NCBI RefSeq assembly: GCF_901000735.1
Contig: NC_081546.1
Coordinates: forward strand, 22,853,009-22,917,008
Length of the DNA stretch: 64,000 bases
Direction: 5' to 3'
Source: Corylus avellana
Lineage: Eukaryota > Streptophyta > Magnoliopsida > Fagales > Betulaceae
Part shown: positions 9,501 to 20,324 of the stretch, one piece after another
How positions within the stretch are numbered: position 1 is the stretch's first letter
Layout of the letters: the number at the start of each line of letters is the position of its first letter
Made by a program: the position numbers and the translations under genes
Notes under the pieces: generated by a model
The model's input: only the letters and a program-made list of their open reading frames with translations
What the model was told of the DNA's origin: nothing
Database searches by the model: none

Positions 9501-10875
9501 TGGTGTTGGAGGTCACAGTTTGAAGGCAAACTCCTCCATCCAAGCTTGCTAATGGATCCCCCAATCCCAAATATTTTAAATTTCTAAATACAAACTTGTT
9601 CTCAGTTTTCTCTCGATCCAAACAATTCTCATATTCTATTCCACAACTTGTGAAGCATGGCCTCTCTTAGACAAACGGCTCTCCCCTCTGTCCAAAGTTC
9701 ATGAATTATTTTGTAGTTGTATTGATTTTATATTTGATCATTGAATGGCTGCTACTTTGATTTTCCTAATGCATAATTTTATCATTTAACCCTTCACCCT
9801 TTTTCATGATTGGTGATTTGCTTTCTGAGCGTATCATATGGCTGCATGATTAAATTTCTGGTTGCATTGGGCGGTTTACATCTCAAAGTTGTATGGATTA
9901 TATTAAAATTAAGGGGGAACTTCACTTAACCCCCTTAATTTCCACCACTTTTGCAATGTCCCTCTCCCAAACGTTCAAAAACTCTCGTTTCAGTGAATCG
10001 AACTTTAAAAAATTTATATCTCACCCGTCTGTTAGGAATTTATATATGTAATTTTAATACATTTTTTTTTATAACAATTCTTCTTTTTCGTTCATTTTTT
10101 CTCATAATTAAAAGAGAGTATGTTGCTTTAACAAAACAATATCATAGATAAAATGAGAAATTTCTTCTATCCAAACCTGATATATATATGCTTTGTTTGA
10201 CAGTCTTCTTTTGCTAGATCCCACATCACGGGTCATACAAACTAAGGAAAGATGATGGAATTGGACCCAATCATAGCAACTATAGGGCCAAGTTCATATC
10301 TAACTCGTTGAATGTCAAAGATAATACAATACATTTATGGGACTAATTAATTATGTTAGAAATGTGTGTTTTCCTTTTGATATCTTGAGCAAACTAACCA
10401 GATCTAATATTTTTGCTCACGGACTCTAAACAATTACGAGTACAATTATATAACAAACCCTTTGAATGAGCCAAACCAAGATAAAAACCAAAAACATAAA
10501 ACATAAAATATGATGGAGGATTCTTCATCTTCTTACTTCCTTTTGCAGTACTCTCCAATGCAATCTTCTCGCTCGTTGACATTTCTTTTGCATTATTACT
10601 TTCTTTCCTCAGGAATTGAATAGAAACTAGCAGCTTTTGTACTTCTCTTTTATGAATTGGTCATTCTGCATCAAAAAAGTTCACATAGAAAGATTCATAA
10701 ATATGTTATATTGGGAAAACAAAAATATTCCACTACTAATTATGAAAATGAAATCAGAATAGTACGCTAATCAGGAAAAGATCACAATAATACAAAAATA
10801 AAAATCAAGAAGTAAATATGAAATATTAGGAAATATTGATTCCTAATAGAGTCTCTCTTTGGAGGAACATCATGT
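9501..10875. other. Single-copy spacer between the two copies
   Basis: No gene recognised and no second copy in this window. It is AT-rich, with a possible left terminus of another foldback at about 9913 (GGGGGAACTTCACTTAACCC) but no matching right end. If the copies are haplotypes, the sequence just left of this window should match this stretch. Confidence 0.5.
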
Positions 10876-10913
10876 AGAGAGAGAGAGAGAGAGAGAGAGA
10901 GGTTGGTGTACAA

Positions 10914-11273
10914 TTATAATATTAGGCCATATAAGTGTACGCAGTCTGCTATGCATCGACCAAGACGAGACAAGGCAACCTCAGGTTCACTCCTTTTCGA
11001 TTTGTTGTACTCCTTATGGCAGTTTCTTTCGCATCTCTTAAATTCTTTTCTTTGCCCTTTTGAACCACCACTTGTTGTCTTCTTTCAGTGTCTGCCACCA
11101 TTATCTAGAGAGAAAGAGAGAAGTCGAGTGGAAAGTGGCAAGCGACGGAGAGCTGGGGGAAGGTGGAGATTGGAAAACGGAATGGAACGGTCCTTTGCAT
11201 GCACCAAAGCTAGAAAAAATGTCGCTAACAACATTATTCCCACCATATATCCTTTCATATTATTTCCATCCAT
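10914..11273 (-). pseudogene. Second copy of the short ORF, with premature stop
   Basis: Counterpart of 35-397. The signal-like N-terminus is intact, but an in-frame TGA follows the Asp-Asn-Gly-Gly-Arg-His stretch, so the CX3C-X21-CX3C tail, still readable after the stop, would not be made. A 3-bp deletion removes one Asn. If the left copy is a real gene this is a null allele. If not, both are chance frames. Confidence 0.25.
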
Positions 11274-11417
11274 AGTTCCTCTCCCCCTCTTAAGATTGTT
11301 TACTATGGAAACTACAGGATGAATCCATAATCTACCTTGTCTTTAGCTTTTATATCAAAGATTTATAGAATATTTTGAATTTATATAAATTTTTAGTTTA
11401 AAATTTATTTTATTTTA

Positions 11418-11789
11418 TGGGAAAATACACTTTACTCCCCTAAACTATCCACCCATTTGCACTTTTAACTCCAATGTTTCAAAAGTGATATTTTATCCCC
11501 TCCCCCGAAGTATCTGACATTGATACTTGATCCCATAAAGTACACTTTACCTCCTGAAGTATTTTGAGTTGACACTTTATCCTTCCGAAGTAACTAAGTT
11601 TTGGGGGGTAAAGTATCAACTCAATGGGATAAAGTATCAATTCAAAATACTTCAAATGGATAAAGTGTGCTTCATAGGAGTCAAGTGTTAATGGTAGATA
11701 CTTTGGAGAGATAAAATGTTACTTTTTAAACATTTTGGTTAAAAGTGCAAATTGATGGATAGTTCATATGAGTAATGTGTATTTTCCCC
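11418..11789. mobile_element. Mutator-like foldback MITE, second copy
   Basis: Allele of 542-913 at the same site, also 372 bp, with the same TTTATTTTA duplication on both sides and scattered substitutions in the arms. The insertion therefore predates the split of the two copies. Confidence 0.85.
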
Positions 11790-12542
11790 TTTATTTTAAA
11801 AAATATTGATTTTTTTTTAACTAAGCAAAGAATTATTTAAACATGATTCGCTTGGAAATGGCTTTTGACTCTTTTAAGTTTTTATAAAAGTTATTCGGCC
11901 ATGTCTCTTGGCTTTTGAGTTAAATTTTATATGCCTTTTGAAAGGATAAGTGAAAAGAACAAGTTGGATTTAAAACACAGGAAGTTGTCAAAGTTACACA
12001 TAAATTGACATTTAAGAACTATAAACCAAGTTGCATAAATCAAGATGAATGATAATTCATCTTGACATTGCAAGGAAATATTTAAAAATGATGAATATTG
12101 GAAATATATAATAGCTTTTGAGCTTCATGGGTGAAATTATCTCATGACGTTGGCCATGTGCTGCCTGTTGGGCAAGTGTCTCTTAGCTTTGCACTATGCA
12201 CGAATAGGGATATGCCTAATGTGAGAGATGATCGAAAAACGAGACTAGAAAACAAAATAGGAATAAAAAATGGGAAGGAGATGATCAGAATTTTATTGGT
12301 TTTTTATTTGTAATTTTTATTTTTTTGAGTGAATTCAACAAATTAAGATGTTTACCCACCAAACAAAATCAGCAAAGTGATGAGACCTACCGAAAAGGAA
12401 TTTTTGTAGTTCTTAATTGTTTGACTCCCAAAATAACCAAATGGGTTGGCTCACCTATAATTATGTAAGATGAGCCCAATTGCTTCTGAAATCGACTTGA
12501 ATCGACTTGGTTACATTATTTGGTCTTGGTTCAAAAAATAAA

Positions 12543-12943
12543 GGAAAAAATATATTTTACCCTCTTGAATTATTCACATATCTATATTCTGACCTCCAAT
12601 GTTTTAAAAATAAACTTGACCCCCATAAACTTCAAAATTATTGCAATTCGACCATACTTTTTTCTTTTTCTTTTTTCCAAAAATGGCCCCATCTCAAGTT
12701 TTTAAAAAATTAAAAATTAAGAGGTGGCTTCGGCCACCCCTAGGCCCAACTGGGGTGGCCAGCCATCCCTTTATTTTTTATTTTATTTTTAACTTAGGAT
12801 GAGAACATTTTAAGAATAAAAAAAAGTTAGAATAGTTGAATTGTAACAATTGGAAGTTTGGGAAGGTTAAATGTCACTTTTTAAACATTGAAGGTCAAAG
12901 TGCAAATGGGTGGATAATTTAGGAGAGTAAAATGTATTTTCCC
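12543..12943. mobile_element. Foldback MITE with GC-rich core, second copy
   Basis: Allele of 1671-2076 with the same core (about 12721-12773) and the same AAAAATAAA flank (12534-12542). Small length differences are in homopolymers. Confidence 0.8.
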
Positions 12944-13883
12944 AAAAATAAATTCAATTCGGTCTCGGTTCAAAAAATAAATAAGTTGTTCGTGAATGGT
13001 GATCACAATAATATGCTTGAATATTAAATAAGACATACTCGTATAAACTCGACTAAGCATAAATAAGCTTCTATAAGCGCGTATAACTTCACTTTTATAA
13101 ATCTTTTTAGTATTATTTTAATTTTGTAATAAGACCATCTAAAGTAAAACAAAATTATGTTCCTAATATGATAGATATAACTTGAATTATTCTTGGAAGT
13201 TTAAGTTTTAAAGAGTTGTGTAAGTGTGTTTACGAGTGTGCATGAATATATGTGTTTTGAGTGTGCATGTTTGTGTATGTGCATAATGAATTTATATATA
13301 TACTTATAAACTCGAAATTAGATAATTTCATATTCAAGTCAAATTTATTTAATTAATTTAAACAATTAATTTTTAATAATAATTACTTAACAAATGATTA
13401 ATATGAATTTACAAAAAAAAAAAAAATCATGATATTTACTTTATATAAAAAATAAATTAATTAATTAAACAAGCTTAAGATGGACTTGTGTTCAAAATAA
13501 AATTAAAAGAATTACTCTTCTGTAAATGCTCAAAGCCATCTTTAAATCGGGCATTATTAAAAAGTAAAATAAAGTGAAAATAATGCATAGAGATAAGATG
13601 GTAATACGGTAAATAGGAATCCTCTATATCTATTAAAAGTGTTCAAGACTTCCTTCAAGATATGCGCAGTAGAAATAAAAGTTACTCTAGGGTTGCATTA
13701 TGACAAGGACGGCTGATTGATGTTGGAGCCCCAAATGGGAAAGCTTTCCAGCTCATAGAGAAGTGCTAAAGCGATTTACCAAAATGCCCTTCTCTTCTCC
13801 GCCGAATCCCTGCCTTTTTGCTTTGATATTGCAATACAACTACAAGACCCATCACCCACAAATACTCTAGGAGTATAATAATA

Positions 13884-13918
<35 letters not shown>

Positions 13919-13924
13919 GATGGT

Positions 13925-15269
13925 TTAGCGCCGGTGAGGGCAGAAGGTGACCAAATAGTTTCCGCCGGTGCAAGTGGAGATGCTGGTGGGATCATCGTAA
14001 GCATAAGAGTATGCCTTGGGGCAAGCGGCCTTGAAAATCCTTGAATACGCCGTCGGCTTGCACGCCTGAGGACTTCCGAAGCTGCCGGTGCAACAGTAAC
14101 GGGGAGAGTTGAAAGCAAAGCAAGCACTCTTGCACGCCACCACGCTCTTTTTATCGTGTGACCGGACCTGGAGACCCACCGGGCACATCATGTTGAGGTC
14201 GCTGACGCACCCGGCGTAGCTGCATTTTCCGGAGCCTTTGGAGGGGGTGATGGAGATGGCGAGGTTGTAGCCGTCCACCAGGCTGACATCGTAGAAGTCC
14301 TGGTCGTTTCCGAGGGTGATCTCGGCGAGGGTGGCCGGCGGGGTGCCGCCGATGCCGTTGCAGAAGAGTGATCCACCGCAGTCTCCGGTGGCGCAACGGC
14401 CGCGGCCGGTGGCGTCGAAGGCGCAGCCGTGGCGGCCCCAGAGGCGGCCGGACCAGAGGGCGGGGAGGTGGAGGGTGTAGGCCTTGTTTTGCGGGAGCTT
14501 GAAGCCGCCGCGAGCTAAGATGGGCTTTCCTGCGCCGGGTTGGATCCCTGGCCACACTGGGTGGCTGCACTTGTTGTACATGGTTATAGTTGTGCCTGAC
14601 ACCTCACCTGTGCCCAAAATAATGAGAAAATAAGCACACTAATGGAAAATGCAAATAATTTTTTGAAAAAAGTCCAAAGAACAAATTTTGTTTAATCTGT
14701 ACAAAGGAAGCGCTTTGCACGGGATCAACCCGATGCTTAATGAAGCACAAATCTAAGATAACATATCGACTCGTGTGGAAAGAGCGCTTTATATAATGTT
14801 TCAAAAATCTAGTCGGAACAAAACTGGAATAAACACACAAATGGATCAACCCGATGCTTAATGAAGCACAAATCTAAGATAACATCTCGACTCGTGTGGA
14901 AAGAGCGCTCTGTATAATGTTTCAAAAATCTAGTCGGAACAAAATTAAAATAGACACGTATGGGAGAAATGCTCCAGTGCATTCTCCTAACCATCCACTC
15001 ACCATCTATGTGTCTTAAATTTTTTTTTTTTTTTAAAAAAAAAAACATTAAGATGCTTATGGTTAGGAGAATGCACTGGAGCATTTCTCCACAAATGGAG
15101 TGGCATTGTTAGGAAAAAAGAAAAACTGTTTCTGGGTCTGTGTCTCCTTGTGCTTCTCTGTGTGTCTGAGTGGCTCAAAATGAAGGATAGGCACAAAAAT
15201 GGAGTGGCATTGTTCGGTAAGAGTAATATAAATGGTGGCTACAATATTAAGACCAGAGAAACAATAAAA

Positions 15270-15304
<35 letters not shown>

Positions 15305-15376
15305 TGTACCTGGGATGTGGGAAAGGAAGAGGGAGGAGAGGAGGAGAGCAAGGAGGGATCTGAAGAACGCAGCCAT
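13925..15376 (-). CDS. Thaumatin-like protein, second copy
   Basis: Exon 1 is 15376-15310 and exon 2 is 14607-13925, with the same splice sites as 3057-4542. The predicted 249-aa protein is identical. The coding differences I find between copies are synonymous third-position changes: Cys TGT/TGC, Gly GGT/GGC, Thr ACA/ACC, Ala GCG/GCC and Val GTA/GTG. The intron is 34 bp shorter because a short direct repeat near 3780-3820 in the left copy is missing here. All functional signals (signal peptide, 16 Cys, thaumatin signature, TATA box) are intact. Whether this is an allele of the first copy or a second gene depends on how the duplicated block is interpreted. Confidence 0.93.
14963..15090. mobile_element. 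Hairpin MITE in thaumatin-like intron, second copy
   Basis: Same element as 4129-4256, base for base, in the equivalent intron position. Confidence 0.75.
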
Positions 15377-15472
15377 GGGTGAAGCTGGAGGGGATCGATG
15401 AAGAGTGGAAAAGAGTTGCAGGAAGAAAGTGGGTTGCCTCTCGATATCCTCCAACAGCTAAGTTAAGTAGAC

Positions 15473-15480
15473 TTTTTATA
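15473..15480 (-). promoter_or_regulatory. TATA box of second thaumatin-like copy
   Basis: Identical TATAAAAA at the equivalent distance from the start at 15376. The promoter-proximal sequence is identical between copies. Confidence 0.6.
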
Positions 15481-16964
15481 AAGGAAAAAAAAGGAGGCGT
15501 TATGGAAGGTACACAGTAACCCTGCAGAGCAGGTAGATTTTTTCAAATGTGAAAGACAGCAGGTTGAATTGTGGTCCAATATGATTAAACAAGTTATGAG
15601 CATCTCCAGCGTGACAGGTAAGGTAAGGTAAGGTAAATGATTCCTAATAGTTAGTTTTTATTATTATAAGTTATTTATTATGTTCATAGAGTACATATTT
15701 CTTTTTATTATTATTATTTTTTATTTTTTATTTTTTTTACGGTAGCAACAATGGGTTGTTTGGCATTGGTCTTTTTTAAACTGTAGTATGATTTGATTTA
15801 TGTGTAAAAAAAGTAAAAATATTTGATATAGAAAAGTGTAAAAAAAAAATTTGTTTTGTATTGATTTTTTTTATTTGAATAATAATAAAATGCAATTGCT
15901 GTGATATAAAAAAATAAGAATATTAAAAATGAGAAAACCAATCCCAATGAGCCTTAAAAGGCTATTTTTACAGCCTCTAATCACAAACTGTCATATAAGA
16001 AAAAACAAAAAAACTCCACAAAAATATCATCCACCCCACACACTATATTTGAGCTCATTTTAAGCTCAATAGAGAAAGGTTAGTGGCTGGGTGGCGAGTC
16101 ATGCCAGACCCGTGGGGTGGGTCACGGCCAGACCCAAACCCATGGGTTTGGTCGTGAGTCACCTTCTCTGACCCTTCTTCGGCGCTGGAGTTGCTTTTTT
16201 CCGGCCTTTAAAGTGATAAAATTCGTAAAGGGTTAACTTTCTACCTTTAGGTTTTAGTTTTGAATTTAAAAACAAATTTTGAAGCATTAGAAACGGGTTT
16301 TGAAGCATTAAAATCAGGTTGTGTGGAATTAGAATCGGGTTGTGAGGCGGGTCACGATGGTTTCAAACGAGTTTTTAGGCGGGTCACACTAGACCCACGG
16401 CGTGGGTCTCGCTGGACCCAAGACTAAGTTTGGCGGTAGGGGTGCAGGAGTTTTTGGTCTTTTTCTTTTTTCATTTTGATTTGTTATTTTTGTTCTCACT
16501 TTAATTTTTTGCAATTTTCTTAAAATGGTGATGTGTCAAATGGAGATTGGAGGCTATTTTCTACTTATTCACTATTCACCCTATTTATTATTTTCTTTTT
16601 TTTTTTTTCTGCTTTTTGCTTCTTTCACTCTCTCACCTGTTCCTTCTTCCTTCCACCCAAAAGAATATTTAAAAAAACAGCAAAATAAAAACCATATTAG
16701 AGTGTATATAAAAGAAAATAATAATTTATGTTTTTTTCTTTTTTTTAGTTATTTTGATTACTTCTGCTCGAGATATATTAAGACCATTGTGGGTCCGTTT
16801 GGTAATAGAGTTTTTTTTTTTTTTTTTTAAACTCTCCCACATTCTTAATTTGTATATAACAACGATCACTATTTATTACATGCTTCCTAAATCTGTGATT
16901 TCATATCGGAGGAGCCAAAAAGTCGCTATCTTCTCTTTCTTGAAAACAAATCTTCTATTTGAGG

Positions 16965-17902
16965 AGGATGGTAAACCATAACTGGTTTCCCTCCTGCTCC
17001 CCCCACACTTACTATTCTATGCTTTTCTGATTATTGAGTTTCTCTCTTTATGATAACTCTTTTCTTTCTAGAGTTTTTTCTAAATTTATAGTCTCTTATA
17101 AGACTTTATCATAGTCTTTGACAATTTAGCCCTAATCCTCTAAAAAATGCAGCCACAGTCTTTCCCACATGCCGGCCACACCTCCCTCCTTGCCAGTTGC
17201 CTTCTCCACCATGTCGCCGGCCGAATCTGTGAAGTTTCGAATATGGGTTTTTTCAAAATCAGATATTTCTTTCTCCACCAGTTCCAACCTGCAACATGCT
17301 ATGCCACCGCCCTCATCAACAACTCAGCTTCCCAACGCCCTCATCCGCACCTCCCCCCGACATCCACGTGTCGAAGCGTGGACCACATGCTCCTATGCGT
17401 GGATCTCACGCACTAAACAATATCCTCACGAAGCTCTCCTCTGTTGAAGCTGTTGTTTTATGAGTTATTTATGTTATTTTATGTATTTTTATGTTGTCCG
17501 AACTGTTTGGGTTTCAAACTCATTGTCTGTGTTGGAGATTCCCTTTCTGCTGCTCTTGCTCTTCTTAGTCTATTCGGTTTCCTTGGAAGCTGGACTAGAT
17601 CTAAGTTGTCATCTCTTAGCTTATTTGGCTTATTTGAAAGTCGGATTAGATCTAAGTTTATAGGGATTCTTTTACTCTTAAAAATTTTATCTATCATAGT
17701 AGACCGCGGTCATCAAAAGCTACATTTTCAAATTACTTTCACATTTCTGAATTTCCTTCATGACTATGAGATGCTCCTAATTTATCTTAATTGAGTTATT
17801 GTGTTCTCTTATTTTTATTTTGTCTTTTCATTTCCCTGTAACTTGTTCTATTGTTACAATGAAGTTAGTACTTCTTTAAAAAAAATAAATAAATAAATAA
17901 AA
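16965..17902 (+). mobile_element. Possible LINE-like retroposon, second copy
   Basis: Counterpart of 6943-7790 without a gap, ending in an (AAAT)n tail at about 17877-17902. Frames at 17147-17447 contain Pro/Ser/His-rich text without a known domain. The left boundary is uncertain and no target duplication was found. Confidence 0.35.
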
Positions 17903-17951
17903 CTTTTTATTACTTTTCAGGTAACAATATTTTGTTAACTTTTTAAATTAA

Positions 17952-18659
17952 GGGTTAAATACTAAATTAGTCCTTGTGGTTTCACAACTTTATTTTTTTT
18001 TATTAGGATTTTATTTTTATCACAGGAGGTCTATGTGGTTTTGATAATAGACCAAGTTAGTCCTCTGTTAGTTTATCGTTAGTTGACTTAACAGAATTCA
18101 ACGTGGACCAATCAAATGTTGACACGTGGTATCTACTTAATTTTTTTTTTAAAAAAAGTATTTTCTAAAAAAAAAAAAATAATAGATTGGGGGTGGCTGA
18201 GCCACCCCCTTGGCCATTTTGGGGGTGGGTGGCTCGGCCACCCCCTTTGGCCATGGGGGTGGCCTGGCCATCCCCATTTGGCCGGATGGGGGTGGCTTGG
18301 CCACCCCCTTGGAGCCCAAGGGGGTGGTCGAAACCACCCCCAGTACCCACTAGGGGTGGCTCGGCCACCCCTAGTACCCATTGGGGGTGGTTGGGGGTGG
18401 TTTCGGCCACCCCCAATCTTTTTTCTTTTAATTTTTTAGTTTTTTTTTTTTTTAGAAAATACATTTTTTAAAAAAAAAAAATTAGTAAGTGCTACTTGCC
18501 AACATTTGATTGATCCACGTGGAATTTCGTTAAATTAACTGACGGATGATTAATTTGGTTTATTATCAAAATCACAAGAACCTCCTGTAATAAAAATGAA
18601 ATTCTAAAAAAACAAAAAAAAAAAATTGAGAAACCCTATGAGTCTGAAATATTTAGCCC
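17952..18659. mobile_element. Polymorphic 708-bp foldback with GGTGGC core
   Basis: Termini are GGGTTAAATA and TATTTAGCCC, within ~200-bp imperfect inverted arms (GTCCTTGTGGTTT... and its inverse). The 9-bp duplication TTAAATTAA flanks it (17943-17951 and 18660-18668), and the other copy has a single TTAAATTAA at 7835-7843 with no insert. This filled/empty pair proves insertion. The centre (about 18187-18416) is very GC-rich, made of repeated GGGGGTGGC and GCCACCCCC words in both orientations. Long open frames across it on both strands are low-complexity by-products. No transposase; mobilised in trans by a Mutator-like enzyme, by inference. Confidence 0.92.
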
Positions 18660-18668
18660 TTAAATTAA

Positions 18669-19834
18669 TCCATTGACAAAGGGACGGGGTAAAAGTGAGA
18701 GATTTGAGTAAATGGAAGTGCATTTGGGAGAGCGAGATACTGATGACGTAGGAAGCTTTGCAGTTCTCGATGTTGTCAGATGGTGGGGAGAGGGTTTGTT
18801 GGCATCCCAGAAAAAAGAAGAAGCATTCACGTGCCTAGGGAATCACTTTGCTGTTCCCTGTTCGGCTGTTCTAGGCTAAGTGGTGGTACCCGATCACTCT
18901 GCACTCCTGCAAGTTTTTAGCTGTTTTCCTCTCAATTCATCAATTATTTATGAACATGCTTCCCATTTCACAACTTTGTCCAAAAGTACACTACTACTAG
19001 CCACCCATAATACCAAAAGGACACAAATTTCTTTGAGTTAACGTAGAATCTAATAAAACTCTAAGTATTATTTGTCATTAATTTGGACTATGTATTCTTT
19101 TACATTAATTTGGCAAATAACATTTTGTTACCTAAGATTTTGATGAGCAAAATGTAAGGGTTTTATTAGATTCTAGCATTTCTCAATTTTTTTTCAATTG
19201 GCTTTGAACAAATTTTTCCATATTTTAACAATTGAGAATGTTATTCAATATTTTTTGAATTTAAAAAAAATTAATGTTTGAGTTTCTACTTTAATAGAAT
19301 AACAATAAATGACTGATAAAAATATTAAAAATATATATGTGAGATATGACACTTGACACTTATAGGAGTAGGTTTGTTTGGAGAAAATTTAAATTATATA
19401 TATGTTAAATTTTATCTATAAATTTTTTTTTTTCCAAAAGTAAAAATAAAAACAAAAAATTGAAGAAAAAAAAAAGGAAGAAAGATAAACAATAGGCCTT
19501 GGTTTTTTTTTTCTTCTTCTTCTTTTTTATATATATATTTTTGTCTTATTGAAATTTTTTTATTTTTGTCTTGTACTAGCCTTGGACGATATTGACATTT
19601 TTTAGTAGTTTATACAAGATATTGATACAATTGATAGTTTGAAAAATATTAACAATATAGTAATGATTTGAGAAGGATAAGTATGTTTTTTTTTTTTAAA
19701 AAAATAAAATAGAAAAATTGATAGTTTGAAAAATAATTCTCTCAAAGCTGAGTTTGAAAAAAAAAAAAAAAAATTCTGTTAGAATTTTGTAAAAAATTGT
19801 GGTGATAAGTAAAAAAAGTTTATTACTTTGTAAA
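18669..19834. other. AT-rich spacer, no gene seen
   Basis: Equivalent to 7844-8972. It contains homopolymer and (TA)n tracts and a slightly GC-richer segment around 18690-18900 conserved in both copies. Nothing coding is recognised. Confidence 0.5.
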
Positions 19835-19844
19835 TAAGTAATAT

Positions 19845-20314
19845 GGGAAAAATATAAAAAAGCCTCTCAAACTATCAACCGTTTTCGATTTAGCCCCATA
19901 ATGTTCCAAAAGTGATAAAGTAGCATCTCAAACTACTAAACTATTGCATTTTAACCACTCTGTTAGTCAAAACCGTCAGTTTGAACGGAGATTGCAAAAC
20001 GACGTCGTTTTGGTATGGGTAAATTACTACAATGCCCTTTTATGAAAAAAAAAAAAAAATTGGGAAAAATATAAAAAAAGCCCCCCAAACTATCAGCCAT
20101 TTTCATTTTAGCCCCTTAATGTTCAGAAAGTGATAAAGTAGCCCCCAACAAAACGATGTCGTTTTCAGTTTCCGTCCAAACTGACGGTTTTGACTAACGG
20201 AGTGGCTAAAATGCAATAATTTGGTAGTTTGGGGGGCTACTTTATCACTTTTGAAACATTAAGAGGTTAAATCGAAAACGGCTGGTAATTTAGGGGGCTT
20301 TTTTATATTTTTCC
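19845..20314. mobile_element. Composite Mutator-like foldback, 470 bp
   Basis: Termini are GGGAAAAATATAAAAAAGCC and its inverse GGCTTTTTTATATTTTTCC. The flank TAAGTAATAT occurs on both sides (19835-19844 and 20315-20324), a 9-10-bp target duplication. The interior holds three arms instead of two: a left arm, a second partial copy in the same orientation starting about 20059, and an inverted right arm. AAACGACGTCGTTTT-like palindromes mark the arm junctions. Non-coding. Confidence 0.8.
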
Positions 20315-20324
20315 TAAGTAATAT

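Larger units (their letters stand above)
10876..20276. repeat. Right copy of ~9.4-kb duplicated block
   Basis: This is the gap-free partner of 1-9400. Relative to that copy it carries a 708-bp foldback transposon (17952-18659), lacks the retroelement RNase H fragment found at 6217-6842, and lacks a ~110-bp stretch equivalent to about 5737-5846. The match ends at the point where the left copy runs into Ns. Confidence 0.93.

Noticed and set aside
18116..18471. Overlapping open frames on both strands, rich in Gly-Trp-His-Pro
   Set aside because: They are all readings of the same GGTGGC/GCCACC palindromic core inside a transposon; open frames in most registers reflect composition, not coding.
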